A stretch of DNA of 58,625 nt. Source: Kocuria rosea subsp. polaris (GTDB lineage: Bacteria > Actinomycetota > Actinomycetes > Actinomycetales > Micrococcaceae). This document shows positions 19,583 to 26,960 of this stretch, in pieces. Every line of letters starts with the position of its first letter. The stretch's first letter is position 1. The stretch lies in NCBI RefSeq assembly GCF_001483755.1, contig NZ_LQBK01000040.1:1-58625 (forward strand), read 5' to 3'. The notes beneath the pieces are model-generated. The model was not told the DNA's origin. It saw nothing but the letters and a program-made list of their open reading frames with translations, and searched no databases. Both the position numbers and the translations under genes were made by a program.

Positions 19583-19881
19583 AGTGACCCAGTCTATGGC
19601 TCCGGCGCGGGCGCCGACGACGCCGGGCGTCACCCCGGGGGCGGATGTGGTGCACATCACCCCGCCCTCGCGGAGCCCGAGGGGCGCGCGGACGCCGGCC
19701 GGCCGGTGCGGAGCCCGTGGACGTTCCGCTCCGGGCCGGCGCGCTATCGAGCAGTACTTCCACTGTTGTCCGCCGGCCGGTGACGGACGTGTGCGATCGT
19801 GATTAGCATCACCACCACCCCCCGCTCCGGCGCGGCCCGTGCCGCGCCGGAGCCAGCCTCATCCCCCAGGAGGACCAGCAC
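19583..19881. promoter_or_regulatory. divergent spacer between serA and carboxypeptidase genes
   Basis: This is the longest gene-free stretch (299 bp). It holds the serA -10 candidate TAGACT (19591-19596, minus strand) and, on the other side, AGGAGGA (19868-19874), 7 nt before the carboxypeptidase GTG. A locally AT-richer part at 19797-19812 (tcgtgattagcatcac) may contain the plus-strand -10. No repeats or RNA gene were recognised. Confidence 0.4.
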
Positions 19882-21069
19882 GTGATCCCTCAGCACCAGG
19901 ACCCCGCACGCGCCACGGACCGTCCGCGCCGCCGGCGCCGGACCGCGGCGGCGCTCGCGCTCGCCGCAGCCCTTCCCCTCGGCGCGGCCGCCCCCGCCGC
20001 CGCGGACGCGAACTTCCCCTCCACGGAGGGGCGGACCAGCACCTCCAGCATCCTGACCCCCGACGACGTGGTGCAGGAGCTGCAGAAGCTCGAGCGGACC
20101 AGCCGCTACGGCGTGGACGCCTTCACCCTGGCGGAGGCCGGGACGGCGGTGAGCACCTCCGAGCAGGGCCGGGACCTGTGGGTCGCGACCGTCGGCTCGG
20201 GCGAAGAGCACGTGTGGCTGCAGGGCCGCATCCACGGCAACGAGCCCTACGGCACCGACTCCCTGCTGAGCCTGCTCAAGGACCTCGGCACCAACGGCTC
20301 GGCCGAGTACGAGCTGCTGCGCTCGACGTTCACCTTCCACGTCATCCCCATGTACAACCCGGACGGCGCCGAGGCCAACATCCGGCACACCGTCCTGTGG
20401 GACCAGGTCTCCGGCGCGCCGGAGGGCGGGACCCCGCAGCGCATCGACCTCAACCGCGACTGGACGGCCGAGGGCTTCGCGGCCGACGAGTCCCGCGCGT
20501 TCTACGAGTACTGGACGACCGTCGACCCGGCGTGGGGCGTGGACATCCACCACCAGGGGCTCAAGAAGGAGTACGGGACCGGCGACGACGTCACCCTGTC
20601 CCTGGGCATCTCCCTCGCCCCCGGCGGTCCGACCCTGCCCGGGCTCGAGGGCGGGGCCTACGACCGGCTCACCCGGCAGATGAACGTGCACGTCTACGAC
20701 GAGCTCTCGAAGTACGGCTTCGTCAACATCGACCGCTACCAGGTCGGCGGCAGCCACGAGATCGACATCAAGGGCGGCGTCGTCTCGGCGATGATGCTCG
20801 GCCTGGACCACGGCGGGCTCAACCCCGAGGGGCACTCCCACCCGGTGGTGTTCTTCGAGACCTCGGGCAACTCCTCGGACGGCAGCCTCGGCCAGAAGGC
20901 CCGCGGCAAGAGCGTGCGGCAGAACGTGCTGGCGCTCGAGGAGCTGCTGCTCGGCCTGGCCACCGGCGAGGTCCAGCAGGAGGACCCGGAGCGCTGGGAC
21001 GAGATCCCGCACGCCCCGGTCACGGGCTACCAGACCGACTACGCGGGCCTCCTCCCGGTCGGCGGCTGA
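19882..21069 (+). CDS. secreted M14-family zinc carboxypeptidase
   Basis: A 395-aa exported protein. The signal peptide has a long Arg-rich n-region (PRRRRRT) and an Ala/Leu core ending near AAAPAAADA. The M14 zinc site is visible as GRIHGNEPYG (HxxE) and a later His in VDIHHQG. PMYNPDGAEANIR and LNRDWT are substrate-binding motifs, and VVFFETSGN carries the catalytic Glu. Family enzymes remove C-terminal residues from peptides or peptidoglycan stems; the specificity is open. GTG start with AGGAGGA 7 nt upstream. The long Arg run is unusual, but the RRxFL-type Tat consensus is not met. Confidence 0.9.
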   Translation: MIPQHQDPARATDRPRRRRRTAAALALAAALPLGAAAPAAADANFPSTEGRTSTSSILTPDDVVQELQKLERTSRYGVDAFTLAEAGTAVSTSEQGRDLWVATVGSGEEHVWLQGRIHGNEPYGTDSLLSLLKDLGTNGSAEYELLRSTFTFHVIPMYNPDGAEANIRHTVLWDQVSGAPEGGTPQRIDLNRDWTAEGFAADESRAFYEYWTTVDPAWGVDIHHQGLKKEYGTGDDVTLSLGISLAPGGPTLPGLEGGAYDRLTRQMNVHVYDELSKYGFVNIDRYQVGGSHEIDIKGGVVSAMMLGLDHGGLNPEGHSHPVVFFETSGNSSDGSLGQKARGKSVRQNVLALEELLLGLATGEVQQEDPERWDEIPHAPVTGYQTDYAGLLPVGG

Positions 21070-21091
21070 CACCGGGCCGGGGCACGGAAAA

Positions 21092-21129
21092 GGCGGGGCG
21101 GGACATCCTCTCGGATGTCCCGCCCCGCC
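21092..21129 (-). terminator. intrinsic terminator of tRNA-Leu (bidirectional hairpin)
   Basis: A perfect 17-bp stem (21092-21108 with 21113-21129) has a TCTC loop. On the minus strand it is followed by TTTT (21091-21088), giving a classical terminator just after the tRNA. On the plus strand the same hairpin lies 22 bp after the carboxypeptidase stop and can end that transcript. Confidence 0.85.
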
Positions 21130-21133
21130 TGCG

Positions 21134-21220
21134 TGGTGCGCGAGGGGGGAGTTGAACCCCCACGCCCTCTCGGGCACACGGACCTGAACCGTGCGCGTCT
21201 GCCTATTCCGCCACTCGCGC
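21134..21220 (-). tRNA. tRNA-Leu (anticodon CAG)
   Basis: An 87-nt tRNA with the encoded CCA end. The acceptor stem GCGCGAG pairs with CTCGCGC, with discriminator A. The anticodon stem-loop reads CACGG-TTCAGGT-CCGTG, giving anticodon CAG for CUG codons. The long variable arm (CCCGAGAGGG region) is the class II feature of tRNA-Leu, and the T arm GGGGGTTCAACTCCCCC is canonical. CUG should be the major Leu codon in this GC-rich genome. Confidence 0.96.
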
Positions 21221-21368
21221 TCGTCGACCACCGCGGCGGACCGCTGTGGGCAACGACGACAAGCCTACCCGGACTCGTCCCCGATGGCCAATCGGCGACC
21301 GCCGGTCGTCCGTCAGTAAGCTTGCCGCATCCCGGGCAGGGACCGACGACGGCACACAGGGAGCGCGG

Positions 21369-22226
21369 ATGGAACCGGACAGCAGCAATCTCGAGGAGAA
21401 GCGCAAGGAGCTGGGGCGGACCGACGAGCCGCTCGAGGACGAACTGGTCGAGGAGTTCGACAACACCGTCACCGAGGGCGCGGAGCGCCTGACCCGCACG
21501 TGGCGGGCGCTGGCCATCACCGGGCTGTTCGGCGGCATCGACGTGGGCGTGGGCATCCTCGCCTACCTGGCGGTCAAGGAGGCCACGGGCTCCGACCTGC
21601 TGGCCGGGGCCGCGTTCGGCTTCGGCCTGCTCGCCCTGCAGCTCGCCCACTCGGAGCTGTTCACGGAGAACTTCCTGGTGCCCATCTACGCGGTCGTCTC
21701 CCGGCACAGCACCTGGCTGCAGCTGGGACGCTTCTGGACGGTGACCCTGCTGACCAACCTCCTGGGCGGATGGCTGTTCACGTGGTTCGTGGTGGCGGGG
21801 TTCCCGCAGTTCCACGACACCCTGGAGAAGTCGGCGAGGCAGTACCTGGAGGGCGGGCTGACCCTGGAGTCGGCCGCCCTGGCGCTGCTGGCCGGCAGCA
21901 CCATCACGCTCGGCACGCGGATGGCCCAGGGCTCGGGCAGCGAGGTGGTGCACACCTTCATCGCGCTCATCGACGGCCTGCTGGTCGTCGGCCTGGGCAT
22001 GCTGCACGGAGCGCTGAACTCGGCCATCATCTTCGGGGCGATGCACGCGGGCGCGGACATCTCCTACACGGACTGGCTGCTGTGGATGCTGTGGGTCATC
22101 CCGCTGAACATGGTGGGCGGGCTCGTCGTCATCACCCTGCCGCGGCTCGTCCGCACGCTCGAGCTGATCAAGAAGGAGCGCGCGGAGCAGAACCGCCGGC
22201 ACGCCGAGGACGGACGGGTGGTCTGA
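21369..22226 (+). CDS. formate/nitrite transporter (FNT) family channel
   Basis: A 285-aa membrane protein. A charged N-terminal segment of about 45 residues (EEKRKELGRTDEPLEDELVE) precedes six predicted helices. FNT-like stretches are FGGIDVGVGILAYLAV, LAHSELFTENFLVPI (the conserved SELFT-type loop), the LLGGWLFTW helix and the STITLGTRMA and MLHGALNSAI regions. FNT channels conduct formate, nitrite or hydrosulfide as weak acids. The NarG and NirK genes in this window make nitrite the attractive guess, but they lie over 20 kb away. GGGAG lies 5 nt before the ATG. It converges on the next gene with a 4-bp gap. Confidence 0.85.
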   Translation: MEPDSSNLEEKRKELGRTDEPLEDELVEEFDNTVTEGAERLTRTWRALAITGLFGGIDVGVGILAYLAVKEATGSDLLAGAAFGFGLLALQLAHSELFTENFLVPIYAVVSRHSTWLQLGRFWTVTLLTNLLGGWLFTWFVVAGFPQFHDTLEKSARQYLEGGLTLESAALALLAGSTITLGTRMAQGSGSEVVHTFIALIDGLLVVGLGMLHGALNSAIIFGAMHAGADISYTDWLLWMLWVIPLNMVGGLVVITLPRLVRTLELIKKERAEQNRRHAEDGRVV

Positions 22227-22230
22227 GGGC

Positions 22231-23013
22231 TCAGCCGACCACGAGCCCGGTGGTCAGGGCGAACGCCCCCCACAGGCCCGTCAGGGCGAAGAGGGTGATC
22301 GGGGCGAGCAGCGCGATCTCCGCGGCCGAGCCGGCGTTGCCGATCAGCGGCACCGTGAGGAAGGAGCGGTTCTTGTACACCGACCGGGGCAGGGGCAGGG
22401 GCATGCGCAGGGGATAGAGCAGGTGGATCCCGCGCGTGGTCACCAGGTCCCCGGCGAGGTGGGCGACCACCCCGGTGGCCACGGCCGCCGGGAACCACCA
22501 CTCGTGCGCGGGCGGGTGCAGCCCCACGACGACGCCCAGCCCGATCCCCACGACCCAGTTGAGCTTCGCGACCCGGTCCGGCACGAAGGCGAGCACCTGC
22601 ACCGCGAAGGCGATGAGCAGCACGGACATCACCGCGGCGAGCGGCCACACCCAGCCCAGGCCCTCCACCGGGATCCCGATCTTCTGCGCCGCGGCCGCCA
22701 GCGCGGTGAACACCGCCACCCCCAGCAGGGAGTGGGTGCCCCGCCGGTGGCCGCCGGCGAGCCGGCAGATCCCGCGGGCCAGCCACGTGGACAGCGGGCG
22801 GAGGGACCGGGCCACGGTCCCGTCCGGGTGGTCGAGGTCCGGGAGCAGCGCCGCCCCGGCGGTGACGAGCGCGCCGGTGAGCACACCGGTGTCGCCGACG
22901 TCCAGGACCCCCCAGCCGATCGGGACGGTGAGCTCCTGCAGGCGCAGTTGGTAGTCGGCGGTCAGCGCCACCCACGCGGCCGCCCCGCAGGCCGCATGGC
23001 TCGGTCCCATCAT
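22231..23013 (-). CDS. DUF457/YdjM-like metal-dependent membrane hydrolase
   Basis: A 260-aa integral membrane protein of the DUF457 (YdjM) type. It begins MMGPSHAACGAAAW, which includes the conserved early His, and has LLPDLDHPDGTVAR and the HRRGTHSLLG motif, the His/Asp positions from which the metal-dependent hydrolase label comes. Several hydrophobic helices follow. Real activity in this family is poorly characterised. ATG 23013 or ATG 23010 may be used; GAGGAGG lies about 11-14 nt upstream. The longer frame to 23278 reads into the terminator hairpin. Confidence 0.8.
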   Translation of the reverse strand: MMGPSHAACGAAAWVALTADYQLRLQELTVPIGWGVLDVGDTGVLTGALVTAGAALLPDLDHPDGTVARSLRPLSTWLARGICRLAGGHRRGTHSLLGVAVFTALAAAAQKIGIPVEGLGWVWPLAAVMSVLLIAFAVQVLAFVPDRVAKLNWVVGIGLGVVVGLHPPAHEWWFPAAVATGVVAHLAGDLVTTRGIHLLYPLRMPLPLPRSVYKNRSFLTVPLIGNAGSAAEIALLAPITLFALTGLWGAFALTTGLVVG

Positions 23014-23097
23014 GAGATCGACGTCCTCCTCGGACTCCCGGTTCCGGCGGGCCGGTCGGCACCACCAGCGGAAACCCTAGGGCCCGGCCCGGACAGC

Positions 23098-23131
23098 GCA
23101 GCGGGACCGCCCGGGCGGGCGGTCCCGCTGC
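23098..23131 (-). terminator. hairpin terminator downstream of 95-aa gene
   Basis: A perfect 15-bp GC stem (23098-23112 with 23117-23131) with a 4-nt GGGC loop lies 47 bp after the stop of the small minus-strand gene. No U-tract is present. Confidence 0.6.
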
Positions 23132-23177
23132 CGTCGTCGTCCCCCCGCCGCGGCCGCCGCGGCCCGCGTGCTCCGCG

Positions 23178-23465
23178 TCAGGGGGCGGGCACGGCCCGCC
23201 ACCCCGCGGAGTCCACCTCGACGACGACGGGCGCCCGCCCGCCCATGCCCCGCCGCCGCAGTGCCTCCGCGATGTCACCGGCGGGGGCCGCGACCACGAA
23301 GGTCTCCCCGCGGAACAGGTCGGCCGAGTCCTCGACGAGCGACGTCAGCTCCCCGGCGCCGCGGGCCGTGAACCGCTCGGCCACGCGCAGCCGGGCCGTC
23401 CACGGCGGGGGAGGGGCGGCGTCGTCGAGGAGCACGGCGGTGGCCGGGCACTGCAGGTCGGTCAT
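23178..23465 (-). CDS. small protein of unknown function, left member of inverted pair
   Basis: A 95-aa protein (MTDLQCPATAVLLDDAAPPPP...) with a compact alpha/beta composition and no recognised family. The pattern TFVVAAPAGDIAEALRRRG suggests a small folded domain. Its first ten coding bases and 18 upstream bases repeat exactly, in inverted orientation, at the start of the divergent 83-aa gene. AAGACT ends 6 nt before the ATG, so it is probably leaderless. A longer open frame to 23693 runs through the divergent gene and is not credible. Confidence 0.65.
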   Translation of the reverse strand: MTDLQCPATAVLLDDAAPPPPWTARLRVAERFTARGAGELTSLVEDSADLFRGETFVVAAPAGDIAEALRRRGMGGRAPVVVEVDSAGWRAVPAP

Positions 23466-23520
23466 GGCCCCAGTCTTCCCCCGGGGGCGCGGCGGGGGAA
23501 GACTGGGGCCATGACCGACC
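23456..23520. repeat. perfect 28-bp inverted repeat spanning two divergent start codons
   Basis: The arms 23456-23483 and 23493-23520 are exact reverse complements (28 of 28) around a 9-nt centre (ggggcgcgg). Each arm carries a start codon (ATG at 23463-23465 on minus, 23511-23513 on plus), the following GACCGACC, and upstream GGGGAAGACTGGGGCC. AAGACT at 6 nt from each ATG fits the local leaderless -10 geometry. Because the start codons are only 45 bp apart, the -35 of each promoter would fall in the opposite arm, on top of the other gene's -10. Confidence 0.9.
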
Positions 23521-23762
23521 CCGTGGACCCGATCACCGTCGCGGCCGCCCGGGCCCGCCTGGCCGCGGACGCCCACCGCGGCGTGGAGTCCGACGCGTGG
23601 GTCGCGGGCCTGGCCGCCTCCGGCGGCCCCCACCGGCCGGGCACGCCGCGGCCCTCCCCGGGGGACGTCCTCTCCGGGCGCGACGACGCCCACAGGGCCT
23701 CCTCCGAGGGCGACCGCCGGTCCGCCGAGTGGGTCCGCGACCTCGCCGACCGGGGCGGCTGA
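23511..23762 (+). CDS. small protein of unknown function, right member of inverted pair
   Basis: An 83-aa polar protein (MTDPVDPITVAAARARLAAD...). It has a predicted N-terminal helix, a Gly/Pro-rich middle and a charged C-terminal helix (RRSAEWVRDLADRGG). No family recognised. It shares only its MTD start, through the inverted repeat, with the divergent 95-aa gene; the remaining sequences are unrelated. It converges with the DUF218 gene, 15 bp away. Confidence 0.6.
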   Translation: MTDPVDPITVAAARARLAADAHRGVESDAWVAGLAASGGPHRPGTPRPSPGDVLSGRDDAHRASSEGDRRSAEWVRDLADRGG

Positions 23763-23777
23763 CGCGGTCCCGGCCGG

Positions 23778-24413
23778 TCAGTCCGCGGACTTCGGCTGCC
23801 CCGGCAGCTGCTGCGCGCAGCCGGGGGTGAGCCAGGCCTTCACGTAGCCGCCGGACTGGTAGGCGAACTCCCGCAGCGGGCCCCGCGGCACGTCCGGGTA
23901 GTCGAAGGAGAGCACGTCCAGCCGCCCCGCGAAGCAGCGCTCCAGCAGCAGGCGGGAGCGGGCCACGTGCTGGCGGTAGGTGAGCACGCTGACGTGGTCC
24001 CACCCCCGCTGCTCGCTGAGCGCGCGCAGCTCCATGGCCTCGCCCTGGGTGGTCGAGGGATCGGGCCGGAAGCAGATCACCTCGTAGTCCCGGCCGCCGT
24101 CCTCCGCGCAGGTCTGCGCGGCCCGGGCGTAGTACACCCGTCCCGAGGCGTCGCCGAGGTCGCGGGTGCCGGGATTCGCCACGACCAGCACCGGCGCCAT
24201 CCCGGCGTCCATGAGCCGCAGCGCCTCCGCCATGCGCGTCCGGTCCGGAGGACCCAGGACGAGGAGGGCGTCCGAGCGCGACGGGGCGTCGGTCCGGGGG
24301 TGCTGGAACACGACCCAGCCGGCGATCAGCCAGGCCAGGCCCAGGGCGAGCACCGTGACGAGGGCGCGGGTGACCCACGCGGAGCGCGGGGTGGTGCGGG
24401 CACTGCGGGGCAT
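23778..24413 (-). CDS. DUF218/YdcF-like membrane-anchored protein
   Basis: A 211-aa protein with one N-terminal signal-anchor helix (ALVTVLALGLAWLIAGWVVF, about 15-35) followed by an external DUF218 domain. The domain shows SDALLVLGPPDRTRMAEAL, PVLVVANPG, the conserved STTQGEAMEL and VLTYRQHVARSRLLLERCF. Related proteins (SanA, ElyC, YdcF) are linked to envelope integrity, and the domain may bind nucleotides; a precise role is not known. GAGGAGC precedes the ATG. A Cys pair (TCAED, CFRPD) in the domain could form a disulfide outside the cell. Confidence 0.82.
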   Translation of the reverse strand: MPRSARTTPRSAWVTRALVTVLALGLAWLIAGWVVFQHPRTDAPSRSDALLVLGPPDRTRMAEALRLMDAGMAPVLVVANPGTRDLGDASGRVYYARAAQTCAEDGGRDYEVICFRPDPSTTQGEAMELRALSEQRGWDHVSVLTYRQHVARSRLLLERCFAGRLDVLSFDYPDVPRGPLREFAYQSGGYVKAWLTPGCAQQLPGQPKSAD

Positions 24414-24593
24414 CGCGCCGCTCCTCGCCGGTCGTCGGGGCAGGGTCCGGATCAGCCGACATTGTCGCACCCGCCGCTGGGCGCGGGCGCCGTGTGACGG
24501 GCCGGGGCCGCCCGGACGGGGCGGCCCGGGCCTACGATGTAGGACGCCGGTGCCGCGTGCACCGGGGCCCGACGACCGAGGAGGACGGACCGC

Positions 24594-25067
24594 ATGACGG
24601 TGGAGGACGAGTCCGGCGTGCTGTGCCGGGTGCCCATGCGCTGGGGCGACATGGACCCGTACGGGCACGTGAACAACGTGGAGGTCGTGCGGCTGCTCGA
24701 GGAGGCGCGGATCGCGGCCCTGGGCGTGCCCGTGGGCACCGGCGACCAGGTGGAGCCCCCGCTGATCCCCTTCTTCTCCGCGCTGCCGGAGGGCACCCAG
24801 GCGCTGATCACCGAGAACCGGATCAAGTACCTCCGTCCCCTCGAGTACCGCAACACCCCGGTGGAGGTCCGGGTGTGGGTCGTCTCGGCCCGCGGCGGTG
24901 CCCTGACGCTGGGCTTCGAGATCACCGACGTGGTCTCCCGCCGGGCGTGCGTGCGGGCCGAGACGCGGCTCGCGTTCTTCGTGCCCGCCACCGGGACGGT
25001 GCTGCGCATCTCGGCGGAGCAGCAGGAGCTCCTGGCCCCCCACGGGGGCCCGCTCGTCTTCCGCTGA
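24594..25067 (+). CDS. hotdog-fold acyl-CoA thioesterase (4HBT family)
   Basis: A 157-aa protein with the 4HBT signature RWGDMDPYGHVNNVEVVRLLEEAR, in which the Asp (MDPYGHVNN) is the catalytic residue in 4-hydroxybenzoyl-CoA thioesterase and YbgC relatives. The remaining hotdog elements (IKYLRPLEYRNTPVEVRVWV, LGFEITD) are in the right order and the length is typical. The acyl substrate is unknown. GAGGAGGA lies upstream of the ATG; a -10-like TACGAT at 24533-24538 would give a leader of about 50 nt. It converges with the quiC-like gene. Confidence 0.88.
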   Translation: MTVEDESGVLCRVPMRWGDMDPYGHVNNVEVVRLLEEARIAALGVPVGTGDQVEPPLIPFFSALPEGTQALITENRIKYLRPLEYRNTPVEVRVWVVSARGGALTLGFEITDVVSRRACVRAETRLAFFVPATGTVLRISAEQQELLAPHGGPLVFR

Positions 25068-25094
25068 CCCGCGCGGGGGCCCGCCGGAAGCCGG

Positions 25095-26960
25095 TCAGGC
25101 CTCCGTGCGGGCCCGGTGGGCCGCCTGCGAGCGCCGGTACTGCGCCGCGAGGCGGACGGGGGCGTTGGGCGCGCCGAAGCCGGAGTAGCCGCGGCGGCGC
25201 TCGACCACCTCGAAGAACACCGTGCCCAGGGTCTCCGTGTAGAAGTGCAGGAACTCGCCCTCCGCGTCCCGGTCGTAGAGCAGGTGCAGCTCCTGCAGGG
25301 AGGCCACGAACCCGGGGTCGAGGTCGAAGCGGGCGTCGAGGTCCTCGTAGTAGTTCTGCGGCACGGGCAGGAACCGCAGCCCGCGCCGGCGGGCCCGCCG
25401 GGCCACGGCGACGACGTCCGTGCAGGACAGCGCCACGTGCTCGGGATAGGCCGCGCCCACGAAGGAGCCCTGCTCGGCGGCGGTCGGGGCCACGTTGAGC
25501 GGCATCCGCACCGCGCCGTTGGCCGAGCGCATCACCTGGCTGCGCACCAGCCCCGAGGGGCCGGGGACGTCCTGGGAGGACTGCGCCTCGAGGGCGAGCA
25601 CCGAGGTGTAGAACAGCACGGCCTCGTCGTAGTGCTGCCACGGCTGGGCCATGTTGAGGTGGTCCACCCCGGTGACCAGGGCCCCGGGCTCGAGCTCGTC
25701 GTCCGCGCCGAACTCGCCCAGCCACGCCGGGACCCCGTCCGCCGTGCGCTCGCAGAAGAAGATCTCCGTGCCGTCCGGGGCGAACACCCCGCGCAGCACC
25801 TGCTCGCCGGGGCCCTGGGCGCGCGGCACGGGCAGGGCCTTGAGCCGGGCGGCCCGCTCCACGGCGGCGTCCGGGTCCGCGACGTCGAAGCCGAGCGCGG
25901 CGACCTCGGTGGGGGACCCGTCCGGGACCGCGTCGTTGACGACGACCCGCACCGGTCCCTGCACCCACACCTGCACGTTCTCCTTGGACTGGTGGTGACC
26001 GCCCAGGGCGAAGCCGAGCTGGTGCAGGAGCCGGGTGGTCTCGCCGAGCCGCCCGGTGCGGATCTCCACGAAGTCGTAGCCGGCCGGTTCCTCGACCGCG
26101 GGCAGCGGCTGGAGCCCGAGCGTGTCCCGGGTCCGCTCGCCGGCCAGGGCCCGCCGGGTCTGGTCCTCGAGCCAGCGCAGGGAGCGCAGCCCGTCCACCG
26201 CCGTGCGGTTGACGTCGGCCTGGCGGAAGGCGTCGTTGAAGATCTCCAGGGACACCGGCCCGTCGTAGCCCGCGCGGACCAGGTGGGACATGAACCCGAC
26301 CATGTCGAAGTCGCCCTCCCCGGGGAACACCCGGTGGTGGCGGGACCAGGACAGCACGTCCAGGCTCAGCAGCGGGGCGTCGGCCAGCTGCACGAAGAAG
26401 ATCTTCTCCGCCGCGATGCCCTCGATGGGCGCCGGGTCCCAGGCGCGGGAGAGGATGTGGAAGCTGTCGAGGCAGGTCCCCACGGCCGGGTGGTCGGCCA
26501 GGTCCACGATCCGCTGGGCGTGCTCGAAGTCGTCGACGAACCTCCCCCAGGCCAGCGCCTCGTAGGCCAGCCGCACCCCGTACCGGGCGGCGAGCTCGCC
26601 GAGCCGGCGCAGCTGCCCGGCCACGACATCGTCGTCGTCGATCACCGCGGTGGCCACGTTGGAGCACACGAGCACGGTCCGCACGCCGAGCCGGTCCATC
26701 AGCCGGAACTTGGCCTCGGCGCGCCGCAGGTTCGCGGCGAGCTGCTCCGGGCCTACGGCCTCGAAGTCCCGGAAGGGCTGGTAGAGGTCCAGGCTCAGGC
26801 CCAGTTCCGCGGCGAGCTCCCGGATCTGCTCGGGGGAGGAGGGGGAGACGACCAGGTCCTGCTCGAACACCTCGATCCCGTCGAAGCCCGCCGCCGCGGC
26901 GGCGTGCATCTTCTCCTCCAGGGTGCCCGAGAGGCAGACCGTGGCGATCGAGGTGCGCAT
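25095..26960 (-). CDS. quiC: 3-dehydroshikimate dehydratase, two-domain QuiC/QsuB type
   Basis: A 621-aa fusion typical of bacterial QuiC/QsuB enzymes, which turn 3-dehydroshikimate into protocatechuate. The N-terminal TIM barrel (1-285) keeps the metal ligand positions: Glu in YEALAWG (about 135), Asp/His in CLDSFHIL, Gln in FFVQLADAP and Glu in VSLEIFND. The C-terminal half (295-621) is 4-hydroxyphenylpyruvate-dioxygenase-like with VDHLNMAQ, EHVALSCTD and FFEVVERRRGYSGFG, the usual metal triad. The ATG overlaps the stop of the upstream MFS gene by one base (TGATG). Together with that permease and the divergent IclR regulator it forms a shikimate/quinate-use locus; no protocatechuate dioxygenase gene is adjacent. 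Confidence 0.92.
   Translation of the reverse strand: MRTSIATVCLSGTLEEKMHAAAAAGFDGIEVFEQDLVVSPSSPEQIRELAAELGLSLDLYQPFRDFEAVGPEQLAANLRRAEAKFRLMDRLGVRTVLVCSNVATAVIDDDDVVAGQLRRLGELAARYGVRLAYEALAWGRFVDDFEHAQRIVDLADHPAVGTCLDSFHILSRAWDPAPIEGIAAEKIFFVQLADAPLLSLDVLSWSRHHRVFPGEGDFDMVGFMSHLVRAGYDGPVSLEIFNDAFRQADVNRTAVDGLRSLRWLEDQTRRALAGERTRDTLGLQPLPAVEEPAGYDFVEIRTGRLGETTRLLHQLGFALGGHHQSKENVQVWVQGPVRVVVNDAVPDGSPTEVAALGFDVADPDAAVERAARLKALPVPRAQGPGEQVLRGVFAPDGTEIFFCERTADGVPAWLGEFGADDELEPGALVTGVDHLNMAQPWQHYDEAVLFYTSVLALEAQSSQDVPGPSGLVRSQVMRSANGAVRMPLNVAPTAAEQGSFVGAAYPEHVALSCTDVVAVARRARRRGLRFLPVPQNYYEDLDARFDLDPGFVASLQELHLLYDRDAEGEFLHFYTETLGTVFFEVVERRRGYSGFGAPNAPVRLAAQYRRSQAAHRARTEA

Noticed and set aside
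15083-19783. A 1566-codon open frame on the plus strand opposite GH65 and serA
   Set aside because: It is antisense to two genes with clear motifs, and its product is His/Val/Gly/Arg low-complexity sequence typical of GC-rich shadow frames.
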